DNA from: Neodontobutis hainanensis
Lineage: Eukaryota; Chordata; Actinopteri; Gobiiformes; Odontobutidae
Direction: 5' to 3'
DNA: 64,000 nt
NCBI GenBank assembly: GCA_024349245.1
Contig: JALDNG010000021.1
Span: forward strand, 2,504,501 to 2,568,500
The notes beneath the pieces were generated by a model. That model worked only from the letters and a program-made list of their open reading frames with translations, did not search any database and was not told where the DNA came from. The translations under genes were made by a program, and so were the position numbers. Below are positions 50,301 through 62,200 of this stretch, piece after piece. How positions within the stretch are numbered: position 1 is the stretch's first letter; the number at the start of each line of letters is the position of its first letter.

Positions 50301-53300
50301 AAGCCACAGATGCAGAGAGCACAGTTTAAAGAGACATGCTGTTAAACAAGACCATAAGACCACATCTGGGCTTTATTTTGAAGGATTTTAATAGAGACTG
50401 TTCCGTGTGTGCAGGCAAGCTTTGACCAATCCCATGCTCACGAGGGGGTCTGCTCCTGTTCACATAAAGGACACTCCCATTGGCTGTTGGTCTACCCGAC
50501 TTGTCAACACTGAATCAATTTATGCCCCTTGTAAAGGAGTTTAAAATGTGTAGTTTTCACCTCCAGAGGCTGTGAACCCTAAGTAATAAAACTGCTGTAC
50601 AATATTTATATTTTGTCTAAGTTTGGTATATAAGTGAAGTGCATAAATGACTTGAATCTGACTCTAACTGACCTTTCTGTGGGAAACACTTTGTCTGCTG
50701 ACAATGTTAGTTTAGTTGTGTTTCTAAGTAGCTACTGTTGGCATTGATCAGCCCAGTCGTTTTTAACCAAAAAACACATTGTTATTATGGTTTGAGTGAC
50801 AAATACAGTCAGGGTGTCATTATATTGCAGATGTCACAGAATGCTACAGGAAGGCTCTACAAACAGATCTCAGCTGGAAAATACATTTATTATTGGTGTA
50901 TTTCCTTGTTTGTCATCAGAAAAAAACTTTTACAACCCTAAGAATGTTTTAATTGACTTAAAAATAATGTCAACGTCTTTCATTTATTTTTATTTACATT
51001 ATGTTCTTTTAGATTGTCTGCGGTTGTCTAACAGAAAGCCTTTCAAAGATATTTATCTATTTTATTCCATAAAATACAAAAGAAATAAAACTCAAATAAA
51101 CTAGATGAGCATTAAATTCCTATTGATATGGTTTTAGTTTACTCCTTTTTCCCGGTCCACCTTCTCATTCGTAATCTGTTCTCTTCTGAGCTCTTACCTT
51201 GTTGTTGATGGGTTTTGTGAGGCCTACATCTCTTTAAACCGGAGATACAGCCCTGTTTATCCAGACAGCAGCCTACTTCAGTCAAACATTTAAAGACGAG
51301 GTTAAAAAATACAGCGCTAGTTGTGGTCAATGTGCATCTGACTTGTAATTGTAATTAGCTCTATCTGCTTAAACACACGTGAATATAATCAAAAGCCTAA
51401 TGTTCCAGCAGCTGCCCATTTAATAACATAGAGGTGTTGCATCTATCATTGCTGGCATAAGTACGTGCCCACAGGCGTGTAAAAAAAATAATAATAAATG
51501 GCAGCCCGATATGACAACAGCTCACATCCGGACATGTGTCTGAGCCTCAAATCACGAGACTGCCTCCAGCTGATTAAAAAAACAAACCCTCTCCACATCA
51601 ACACGACGCCATGTTACTGCACGTCTCCTCCTGGAAACGCAGTAAACCGTTAACACCCGAGTAAAATCAGGCTTCAGCAGCAAGACCTGAGCATGAGAAA
51701 ACCTTGGAGAGTTGAAAAAAGGGGTAATTAGGTTTAGGATTACAGAGAGTGTACGTGGACTTATTGAAAAGTGGTAAACTGCTGGCATCAGAGCCTCTTG
51801 TACTTGTTTGACCTCCTCAAATAGCGCCAAATGATTACTTTATCTACTGCAGTTTTCCGTTTTTGTTCCCACTTTCCACAATATAGTGCTGTATTTTGGT
51901 GTAACTGAAGATAAAGAAATCTAAAAAAAAAATGTAAATTATGCTTTGTCAAAGTTAAGAGGCAAATAAACTGTCCTTCAAACATACACACAGAACTAGT
52001 TATTAAAATAAACCAATAATATGAGCTGTATAAAGTTCCATATCCTATCCATTATACTGTATAAAACACATCTGACTGATTGGAAGTAATTACTAGTAGT
52101 GTCTAGGTTTTCCATTAATGGACTGTTGGTCAGTGAAATACAGGCACTGGAGTTTATGACACTTTAAGACAGCAATGGCTAACTCTGACAAAAACTGTAA
52201 CCAAATGGGAAAAACCCAAAAACAAAGCATAACTCGCTCAATAAACCACACACACCACAAAGATCACTAAACACAGAAGGCTTCCGTAATAAAGTCAAAC
52301 AAAGCAAGCGTCCTTCACCAACAGCCACTTTGAGTCAGTGGCATTTCCCTGTGTATTTGTGAATTAAAACCACACTGCATTTGTTGCCGGTGTTGAATTA
52401 CGTTGCATTAATCACAACTGCACCAAGTCATCAGTTAGATTTACTCTTGGCTTCCATATGACATTTGTTATTTTGTGTTACTTAATATATTTGAACATGC
52501 CATTGTTGAGGATCAGACTAAAAAGTGAAAGTGTTGCACAATTAACTGTCACTGTGAGACCCATTTCTTTCTTCAGAACCTTAAAAATTGAAATAAATGT
52601 TGCTGGTAAGATTACAAAAGAGACACTAGTCTAATACAATAGCCTTGATCCAGGACATATTTTAAAACCACGGTCGTTACAGCAGACGACTAACACAATC
52701 ACTCAGTCCACCAAGTGTTAATCTGTAATGTCAAAGTTCAGAAGTCAGAGGAAGTCATGGATTACTGTGGTCTGCACTAACTGCCCTGCTCCAGTTGTGT
52801 CTGACTAAGCCCCAGCGTCTAGACATGGCTCTGTTGCAACGAAGGTGGACTAAAGCAGTCCTTTTTTTAGGGCATCTCCTGAAAACAGACTAAGCATCTT
52901 ACTCTGGCTACTGGTTTAACCATGACACCACCAACAACCATCGAAGTGTCACTGTAACAACATAACAATTTCTGACAATGCAAACCTAAGATGATTTACA
53001 AAAGACAGAATAATTATCATAGAAACTGCACTACTATCATAAAACTGCACTGGAGTGTTTTGGAGCCATAGCTGATTACCATTTGAAAAAGGTCTGAGTT
53101 TGGGAAGCATAAATTAAAGCTAATCAAGTTATTGAAAAAACTAACCAAAAAGCATAAAGCAATATTATTATTATTATTATTATTAGGGCTCCAACTAACG
53201 ATTGTTTCTATAATATATAATATTTTTTTGATTAATTGATTACTAATCGGATAGTGAAGCGTGTGTAAATGCACAAGGACCTGGAGGACTATCAAAGACA

Positions 53301-56300
53301 AGTGGTCAAAAACTTCAGGTGTTTTATTGTTCCTGCTTAAAATTGATAATACTACAAAAAAATCTGAGAGATACTAAATCTGAACTCGACAAAACTACAA
53401 GTGCCACAGGACTTGTGGATAGAACATATACACACATACACAATGTGTGTATATTGTGTTTTTTTCATTAAAAAACACAAAATGTGCATCTCTTTTACTG
53501 TTTCTGTGGATTTACTGCCCCGTCTTCGAAAAAAGACCCTCTTCTTTCAGCACACGGCAGAGTCTATGAATACCCCATTATTATATGTATGCATTCATTT
53601 GTATTTAGTCCTGCCCATGATGGTTATTTCAATGCATTTTAGTATGTACAGAACAATATTGGTCAAACCTTTTTAAAACCACAAGGAATAGCCACGTTTA
53701 TTGTCTATGTGTGCTAATGCAGACTTAAAACATCTTAAAAGCATGATATATGCACTATGTGTTCCTGTTTAGCAATGTGCTGTTTATAAGATTTAATAAA
53801 ATAACCATAACATTTCCAACTGTATGTGTTTTTTATTGATTGTTTTAAGAGGAAATATCTAGGTTTTAGTAGATAATAGCGTATTACAAATTCAAATTAG
53901 GGCAGCATAATAAAGTGGTTGTTGTTAGTCAACTTAACGTCATAACAACATTAGTCTTCCTTTAATATTTTTATTGCGTGCACTCTAGTTTTCTGTGAGC
54001 TGATGTAACAGGTGAATTTCCTCACTGTAGGATCAATAATGACCAAAATTATAAACCAAGTGAAATGTTTAACAGTTATAGTGATTCTTTAATTAATTTG
54101 TGGTTATATTTTCTAAACCTAGAGTTAAGCATGATGGTTACTAAGTTAGCTGTAGCTAGTGATGCTAACAGACTGGGATTATTGAAATTATTTAAGGCTT
54201 AGTGCAGAACATTGCAGAGGGTGTAGAGTTGGCAGGCATTTTATTTATTTTTATTTGCTTTTGTACTCACTTCAGGCAAAAACAAAAGTTTAACTTGTCT
54301 TTGTTGAACAATTATTGATGTACACGGGAATTTTATTTTACTGTAATGTTATCTATTTTTTATTGAAAGCGTTCAACTTCCTGTTTTTATACAATGTGCC
54401 TTAATTTAAGCCTTTATTTTGACAATCTATTTACAGTTTAACGTAATTGGTGAAAGTTAGCTTAACATCACACATAGGAAGGGTTGAATTTGTAAAGCTG
54501 GAGAATGTTTAGGGAAAATATTCCCTTCAGCATCGAGAAGGAAAACAGGTAGAGGAACATATGTTGTTATGAAGACTGCAGTTTAGCTTTTTTACTTTAA
54601 GAAACTTCTGAAAGAAAAGAGGTGTCGGATCCGGTCAAATTTAGAAGGTGGGGGACTGTATTCCCCGTGTTCCATCCTCAAATTAAGCACTACGTATAGT
54701 GTCAAATTAATACTGAAATTTTAATTGAACAAGTACCCTTTGAAGATAAACAAGCTCTTACATTGGTTTGAAGATAAAAAATAAAAGTCTAGAAATCAAC
54801 ACAAAGTGTCACCTTTTTTCTTTGTTTGTTGGAGGATATGCTGCAGCTATTAAACGCTGTCTATTTCCTATTCTATTGTCTATTCTAATTATCTTTATTA
54901 TAATGCTCTAATTCACATAACTGTATTCGTATTAGAGCTGGACAATAAGGCTACCAATTAATATCACTTTGGACTATTGTACCCCAATTTTCATAAATAA
55001 GTTTTAATTTTAAGGGTTGTCCAGATAGTACTAGTACTCATCGGCACATGATGGTATTGGAAAATTGTGTACTTTCAATACTGCCACAAGAGTACTTTAT
55101 TCACTGCAGTGTGCCTTTTTGTTCCCTGTTTTCTCTATAGAGCACTGTTTATGTATATATGACTGTAAACGGAAATGATACTGAACCAAACTGTAATTTA
55201 TGCTCTACTTGAGTGTCTCCTTCAAAAAATTATAAAAAGCCACTGATAAAACATCTGAAAAGTCAACATTGCTAATAGATATTAAGTACTAGTGTCTGCA
55301 CTCAGTGTTGGTGAGTACTTATTTTTGCAGACACAACTGAGATATTATGGTGTGTAGAAAAATGTGGAATTAAAGGGGTTAATTAAATCCTTGAATCATG
55401 ACATATACAAAGAATAACTGAGCTCTGAATAATGGTACAGCAGCTCCCAGCCTTAATAGTATGCACCTAACACTTACTGTATTTATTTGTGACAGCTGCC
55501 AGATCTGTCGTGCCTCACTTTGTGCAGAGAGAGCTAACAATTTCACCAACACCAGGAACACGAGGATGGGGAAGAGTGTTAATCTAGAATCACAAGGGTC
55601 CCTCCCATCTGACGACATGTCCTCACTTCGTACAACCTTCACAAATTCCACGCCTCGCTGTTTGTTGGGAGGTCCCACTGTTACCATCAACAAATACAAA
55701 AAGTACAGCACGAATTATTACACTTTCATAACAATGATAGTACAAGAGGTATGCTTTTGTTTTGCGGCCATGCAGTTCCAGGAAAGAATGACAAGCAAGT
55801 TACAAGGTCTTCCCCTAACTTTCCTCAGAAAACTCCTTTGGTTGAAACAGAGGAATATCGTATTGTACGTGTAAATAGGTAAATGTGGATCCAGCTTTCC
55901 CACTGCCACATGTCGTTTTTAGTGCAAATGATTTGAATAAAAAATAGACTGATGTCAAATTTGAGGAAGGAAATCCCGAGGTTCTGTTGGCAGCGTTTCA
56001 GCGCAGTCATGTGAACTCTTACCCTAGCTTTTCTAAATAACTCCAGCCAAAAAAAGGAGAGCCAAAAAACATAATTATTACTCTCATCTTTTTAACCTAG
56101 CAGAAAATAGATGACTGACTAAGGCAAAATACATATTCAGAGAGATTATAATTGCCATTTACATACAATATAGGCCAAAATAATATAGTAATGTAATTTT
56201 AAGTAACAAAACATTACCCTGGTGTGTATTTACATGGCTCAATCCATTTCTGTGTGTTCATGTTAATCGTATATTCATTTAAAGGTTGCTACACACCATA

Positions 56301-57864
56301 TGTCCACATCTAACAAAATTATGTAAAGAGGTAGTATTGTCAAGCAAATCCCACCAAACAATATGTTAGTAAAAGTGCAATGAAATTTTGAAGTATTATG
56401 ATGCAAAAAAAACATAAAAAAGCATTTATATAGCTGCATCTTTTTAACAAGCGACTAACAGTAGAGCCAGAATCACATGACTATGACTCATATTTATATC
56501 CAGTGAGCAATATACTATGTAAATATAATATGTTTAAATCAGCCACAGTTAAAAGGCTATCCCACATCTTAAAGCTCCTAGTTCCATTTATTGTAATAGA
56601 CTATGTACAAAGGAATAGTAACTGGCATTTCAGTGTTGCTAGACCCAGTTTATAAATGCCAAAAAGATACAGAAGTACAATGTTACAAAAAAAATTAAAA
56701 TAAAAAACAGTTCTACTTCTTTTTAAAGTAGGCACTGAAAGGGGGAGGGTAGAACGTAGGATATATATATATATATAACTGACTAGTGCAAAATGATCGT
56801 CTTCTGTCGCTCAATATGTTTTACACATTTTTTATGCTACCATGTGTATGTCCAACTTCTCTATTCTCTGTTAGACTAAATAAATAGTAATTTCTATTGA
56901 ATGTTGCTGGGCCCAATTTATAAGCCAAAATATGAAACTATGATTAAACACAAAGCTACATGAAATTTATATACATTATTTGCTTCATTTTTGAGAAACA
57001 ATGACCATAAGAGCCTTAATTCTATGAATATTACACATAATTTCGAAGCTAGTCTTTAATAAATTTGACTGAATTCACCCACATGGGTACTCTTACCACA
57101 TCCGGTGTGTCGAAGCAGTATTTTAATCCTAACATGTTCAAATCTTGTCTTTTCTAAAACAAACTAAACAAACATTCAAAGTAATTACAATTTAAATGTT
57201 GCTACGCAAAATATTCTCAAAAATAAATTAAAGTTTTTTTTTTTTAAGTAAAAGTTATATTCTGAAAGGGCATTTCCCGTCCGTTTCAGTTTCATCAGCC
57301 GTTACCACGCCACTCCACTGTTTTCAGCAAAAATCAAATCCTGCGAACATAATATCTTTCTTTTACGAAAATAGTAGATATATCCGTTTCTCGGTTTAAA
57401 ATTGTATCGACAGCATTGAGAATGAAGTGTATTGAGATAAATTGAATCAAGCATCTTCGCTCCCTCTTGCTCTGGAGGCAGTGTAGCTGGAAAGTGGGTT
57501 AGGCGGTCACGGATCTGGGCTAAACTAGACTCCAGTGTTTCCTTGCTAGCAGCAACAGACGGTTAGCACAATGCGCAGCCCCTCAAACAATAACCGCTAG
57601 CTTTTAGCATCAGATGGCGCCACTTGGCCTTTAACAGCACATTTAAAGCAGAAAACATAGAAAACAATGAGGAATTCGTAGATTTTCACTGTGATACTTA
57701 CCTAGTTGGCCCTCAGTAATGGTTAGCACGACTTGATCCATGAGAAGATAACGGAATTCAACATCTTCGTCGGCGCAGCGCTCCTTCAGTGCGCGGAGGA
57801 TCTGAACTTGCGGATACTCCTGGCTGATGCGCCGGTCCGTCACGAACCAAACCCGGGAGCACAT
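38317..57864 (-). CDS. rimkla: N-acetylaspartylglutamate synthase A (RIMKLA), 5 exons, 396 aa
   Basis: Exons (plus coordinates) are 57702-57864, 45521-45751, 43574-43660, 40532-40735 and 38317-38822. All introns are GT-AG and all are phase 1; the total is 1191 nt with a TGA stop. The start MCSRVWFVTDRR matches the family N-terminus. The protein is an ATP-grasp ligase of the RimK group. Visible parts are the SDSDITVLRHLEK and NRPQAILNC segments (about residues 80-108), the glycine-rich ATP loop GHRGKAVFL (about 157-165), the FQEYVKESHGRD hinge (about 188-199), and the metal/ATP site CEANANVGF at residues 272-280. The C-terminal hundred residues are Ser/Glu/Pro-rich and probably disordered. The enzyme joins N-acetylaspartate and glutamate using ATP to make NAAG, and can make beta-citrylglutamate, in the cytosol, mainly of neurons. 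Human RIMKLA is 391 aa. The high identity and length favour RIMKLA over RIMKLB. The 3' exons are much more GC-rich than the surrounding introns. Confidence 0.97.
41985..42233 (+). repeat. Near-perfect 11-bp tandem array (AAACCAGGTCC/AAACCAGGTCT)
   Basis: About 22-23 head-to-tail copies of an 11-bp unit occur with very few changes, mostly C/T at the last base and a few CACGTCC variants. Two of these variants are about 66 bp apart, which suggests duplication of a six-unit block. Because 11 is not a multiple of 3 and no frame yields a stop on the minus strand, it produces a spurious 117-residue open frame with an 11-residue period. It lies in rimkla intron 3. Confidence 0.95.
44363..44376. promoter_or_regulatory. 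RFX X-box-like word in rimkla intron 2
   Basis: GTTGCTATGGAAAC fits the X-box pattern and sits in a GC-richer 300-bp patch inside an AT-rich intron. There is no nearby start site to support use; it may be an intronic enhancer or chance. Confidence 0.3.
44396..44422. repeat. (GT)n microsatellite
   Basis: Thirteen or so uninterrupted GT units in rimkla intron 2. Confidence 0.95.
48994..49060. mobile_element. Fragment of a dispersed repeat with a GGGCCGGTTCTAGCC end
   Basis: ACAGGGCCGGTTCTAGCC followed closely by GTAGGCAAGATT resembles the terminal part of a common fish DNA-transposon repeat. I could not find the other end, and the superfamily is not assigned. Confidence 0.3.
53184..53577. mobile_element. 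Truncated relative of the 6.7 kb hAT-type element
   Basis: It starts TAGGGCTCCAACTAACGATT and then follows the reverse complement of the 6662-7120 element through AATCGGATAGTGAAGC, GTTTTATTGTTCCTGC and GGCAGAGTCTATGAATACCC. It then stops, about 100 bp before the expected other end. No target duplication is visible. Confidence 0.8.
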
Positions 57865-58460
57865 GTTTTTGGCTTCTTTTTTTGGTTAAAAATGAATGAG
57901 AATAAAGGCCTAGTGTTGAGGCGGAGTGAGTGGCAGATGGTGGTGCGGTGGCTGGTTGGATGGCGGGACTCACACAATGGGGAGCTTCGCGGCAAGCGGT
58001 GCGCACAGGCTGCGGCTAAAACAGGACCGGGGGTCAACCGCTTGTTGGGCCCTAGGGTGAAAAAGCTTCCATATCACCTGTGTTTTCTATAATTTGCAGC
58101 CATTTACTCAACTAAGACCGCGCCACTGCGACAAAACCGAGCGGAAAAAAGGCAGAAGATAGTTCTTTTTAACAAAAAAAGAAGCTCCTGGCACTGGCAA
58201 TACTCGCCCACCGGGGCAAACAAAGCTGAGGTCTTGCCGCCTTATATCTTCCTCTAGTCGCCTTGAAAGTCCCAGTACGTTTTCTCGTCGATGCAGCGGA
58301 TGTGTGGTGATGCGAAACCGCAACAATGTCCGGCTTACAGCAGCAAACTCGGCTTAACGGCGACGAGCCCCGTTTGGCTGCTATCCACGAGGTATTGGTG
58401 CTGAAAAGTGCACGCTGTTTTTGTAGGCAGCTCCCACGCACGCGCTCCGTTTACAACTCC
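57440..58460 (-). promoter_or_regulatory. rimkla: GC-richer promoter region of rimkla
   Basis: Sequence around the rimkla start codon (57864) and for about 600 bp upstream on the minus strand is clearly richer in G, C and CpG than the flanking intron and intergenic DNA. This is as expected for a CpG-type promoter and 5' UTR. I cannot place the transcription start. Confidence 0.5.
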
Positions 58461-58499
58461 AGAATTCCTCCTCGTACTCGTGCACAGATAACGGAAAGG

Positions 58500-58560
58500 C
58501 TTGGAAGGGCGTCAACCAATCACAGCAGGCTTAGAGGGGCGTTGACCAATAACAGCTCAG
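58500..58560. repeat. Two 30-bp repeats carrying CCAAT
   Basis: GGGCGT..ACCAAT.ACAGC occurs twice, with CCAAT at 58516-58520 and 58546-58550, 30 bp apart. It is upstream of rimkla on the minus strand. Confidence 0.7.
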
Positions 58561-58630
58561 CAAAGCTACCAGCGCGGCCACGTTCCTCCCTCGTAGGGAA
58601 GAGGGCTCGCGCCACTAGAGGGTGGGCTGT

Positions 58631-58740
58631 GGCTGTAGCAACCAATGGGCACGTTCTAAAATAATACGAAGGCGGACAGTGTCCATAGCAACCAATAGAA
58701 TAGTTTTAACGGATAAAGAAGGCGGACTGTGGCGGTTGTC
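58631..58740. repeat. 50-bp tandem repeat with AGCAACCAAT cores
   Basis: Two units with AGCAACCAAT at 58637 and 58687, each followed at similar spacing by a GTT.TAA word and GAAGGCGGAC. Diverged units recur at about 59138 and 59188, again 50 bp apart. The cores combine an RFX-like half-site with a CCAAT box. Confidence 0.7.
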
Positions 58741-59124
58741 TCTACCAGATCTGAGTCAGGCATGCGGCTATCTTAGAAAACAATATAAACATCCTTTTAA
58801 CGCCCCTCAGTTGTTCAAAATGACCCATTCAGTGCAGCATCTTCTTGTAAACTATTGACTTAAGGTGTCCTTTCAAGTTTATACAGATCATATGTTTTAG
58901 ACGTAGCTTGTTTTAAGTACAAAAATATCTACCTCAGAAGTGTATGTATTTAACCCCTCATTTAAAAAAAACAGCCTCATATCTGCTATTGTATTTATTC
59001 TTTTGTCCATTTCTTTGCTCACTTGGCTTTCTTTAGCAGACCGGCTCACGCATGCGCAGAAGGCTTTTTGATGAAGTAAATCTGGTGGGGTTTTTTACCC
59101 TTCATGGTAGGGACGCAATGTGGG

Positions 59125-59225
59125 GAGTGACAGCCGCAGCAACAAATGGATGAGTTCTAGGGGGTTGGGGAGGCGGGCCGTAGCCATAGTAACCAACGGA
59201 GGAGCGCTAAGGAAATGAGGGGGTG
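59125..59225. repeat. Second, diverged pair of the 50-bp repeat
   Basis: AGCAACAAATGG at 59138 and AGTAACCAACGG at 59188 keep the 50-bp period and the following AGGCGGGC word of the 58631-58740 units. CCAAT itself is lost in both. Confidence 0.55.
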
Positions 59226-62200
59226 GGGCTCGGAGAGGGTGCTCAGGGTTGTGTGGGAGAATCAGTGCGGGCTTCTGTCTGCTGCATTGTGCACGACTCC
59301 GCGCACTTTCCGAACCGGTTCAGACCAGACAGTGCGAGATCTGGCAAACACCGACGGCGCTGTCTCTAAGTCGAAGTGGCAGGAAATGAAACAAGGTCAT
59401 TATGAACCAAAGATAAATCTTTATTTCAAAACATTCTCGAAGACTTGCTTCATATCCAGGGTTTCACTGCGGCATCTAGATTGTGCTCAGATGTGACGAG
59501 GACTGGGCAAGAAAACACGATCATGTGAATATTGTTACCCTGACCTACTTGCTCTCCCCATCTCCCAGCCATTCACACTACAGTGCTGTTGAAGGAAGAC
59601 GCCCTCAACGTGGCAGTAACCCCAGCAGTCTTTCAGGGGCGGATCTCTCCAGTCAGAGTTTGAGGGGGACAATAGAGAAAAAAAGAGAGCGCTATTTAAT
59701 GAGGAAACCATTAAATAAACACCAAAACAATGTTAAACCTTGAAATCTTGATTACTGGAGTTGCAGACACGACATGAATTATAAAGTGTTATGTATCTCT
59801 GGCTTAAACAATGAGTCACTGTTACCAAATGAAACCGACAGATTTTAATATTAAGCTTTATTTACTTCTAACAACACCCATATGTGGATCATACGCTATA
59901 CTCTATGAATAATGTTAGATTATTGTTTACTCAATTCTGTTTCTTTCTTTTATTATTATATGTAGTTTTATTTCATTTATCTCTATTTACAAATTTGACC
60001 TTAAAGATTATGTTTTATTTTTTGTGAATGAGTGGCTGTAACAAAGTAATATCCGTGGATTAATATAGTTTATCTTATCCTATAACACAAAAAACTGAGC
60101 TAATGTGGCTAAAGGGGTGACGCCAGGGTTTAGAGCTGAAGTATAGCTCCAGGGAATTTGATACACAGCTTATATAGATACAACAAAATATGCAACTAAA
60201 TTTAGGCACACTGTTGGGATATAGACTTAAATAAATATGCCATTCACACATACAATACACAAAACTATTGCAATGTGTGTTTTAATGGATCTGTACCAAA
60301 GGTCATCAGTTCAAACAGGTTATGGTGATAAGAGTCTCTGGGGATTCTGTCTCACTTTAGCACACTGGTGTGTGATGTTTTGTACAGTCCTAATGATTCT
60401 CTGCAGGGATTTGTTTGGTGTTTCTTAAGAAGTATAGATGTTTTCACATTTGGTTGAATCAGCATTAGCCACTAAAAATGTACAAATGTTGTAAATGACA
60501 ATCGATTCCATAATATCTGGAACATCAGGCGCAATTAGCACACATATAAGCTAAAAGCTAAAAGTCAGGGAAAACATATGTTATGGCCGGACAAGAACAG
60601 AAACATGGCATACCACGGTATTTTTGTAAATGTTTGCTCAGGTTTTTACATTAAAGGTTATAAATCCCACTTTGATTAGGTAACTAAACAGGCATGTGTG
60701 CTGTTAGTGAGGGGGTAGATTGAATCCATTATTCAGTGGCCTAATTTATTCGAGAAGAACACAAAAATTTGCATCAGCTAACATGCTAAATCATATTTTT
60801 CTATGCCTTTATGCCTTCGATGGTTGCCTCTTACCCCTTTCTCATCCACCATTTACAACAACAACCAGTCACTTTGCTGTTTTGAAATGTTTAATTGTTG
60901 TTGTTTTGGTTTGCTCCGTTGTTAAAATGAATGGAAATGTCAGGTACTTTTGGTGACATCACTTGTGGAAGGATCGATTGTGCAATAATTAATGTATTTA
61001 GACTAAACTGTAAGTCTTAACCAGGACCAAACTCAGAACCAAATCTAAACTAAAGGTAAACCAAATCTGGACAAAATTGGATTAAAATTGGAGTATTCTG
61101 TGGAAAGACTACTTGAGTTCTGAATTTTTACTTCATACAGTTATTTAAACTAATAATTTAAGAAGTCATGGGTTTTGCAGTGATGCTCCTAATTAACCTT
61201 ATAGACATTAATTAGAGACTATAGGCTGATACTTGTTGTTAATATTAGAATGACTTTGTTTGGGGCTACTGACACAGGTAAACCTGGTGGAAAAGTTCTT
61301 GGGGTTTAAACTCTGTTTTCTCACAATTACTCATGGTTTCCAGGCCCACAACGTTTGAACACACGTGACTGTAGTTACATGCACAAAAGCCTGAGAGCTC
61401 ATTCAAAGAGTTTTCTCAAATAGTCTTTGCTGCCTGTCTGGGGCGAGGGCGCCATCTGGTGGAGGATTTAGAGAAATTAACTATAGTAACAAATGGGTAG
61501 GTTCTCAGGTAATACTGTCACTTTACAATAATATTACTCAAGTATTTATTGGTCCAATATGTGGAGTCTGGACATTTTTAGCTGTATGTGGGAGTCGTAT
61601 ACCAATGTTAAAGCTGCAATGCAAGTCTGAGGTTTAGACCACTATCTAACAGAACCGAAAAAATACAGTTACAGGAGTTAATTCAAAAAAATCCCAAGAT
61701 AAGTTTTATTTGACTAGAAGCAAACCACTGCCACATTTTCTGTATTTGTCCTCTGTTGATCTCTTTCTGACAGTGTTTTAGACGGACATCCTGCTCAAAC
61801 TAGAGACATTACATCTGGGTATATTGACAATAGAGAATGTAACAGAGAAGGTAAAATATTTATTCCAGACTTTAAGTGCAGCTGTCAGGACAGCCATCAT
61901 GAGAAGAATTCAGCCACAAAGCCCTACAATTGATGATTGGATTTGGATTTGTATTATTATGATTTATGATATTTTCAAGATGGAGAGGATTACTTCTGTA
62001 TTAGATTGCAACAGGATACATTTCTGGAAAAGTGGTAAAGATGGATTGAGTATTTTTCACCCATAAGGCCATTTTTTGTTTGTAAATTTGATTGCATTTT
62101 ACTTTTTTCTTTGGTATATATGCATGAATATATAAATATAAATATAATTATCACCTAATGTTTTTGGTTGATGTTCTAAATGTAAAAAAAAAATCTGAAA

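Larger units (their letters stand above)
45752..57701 (-). other. rimkla intron 1 (about 12 kb)
   Basis: The largest intron in the window, mostly AT-rich unique-looking sequence. Recognisable content: a truncated hAT-type element (53184-53577), an A run near 50080-50098, and a segment with overlapping open frames on both strands (55379-55874). I see no exon joined in phase to rimkla. Confidence 0.6.

Noticed and set aside
58326..58664. 112-codon plus-strand open frame starting MSGLQQQTRLNGDEP, divergent from rimkla
   Set aside because: It lies in the GC-rich promoter region, where long frames arise by chance. It overlaps the CCAAT repeats, matches no family I know, and has only a weak donor candidate (GTATTG).
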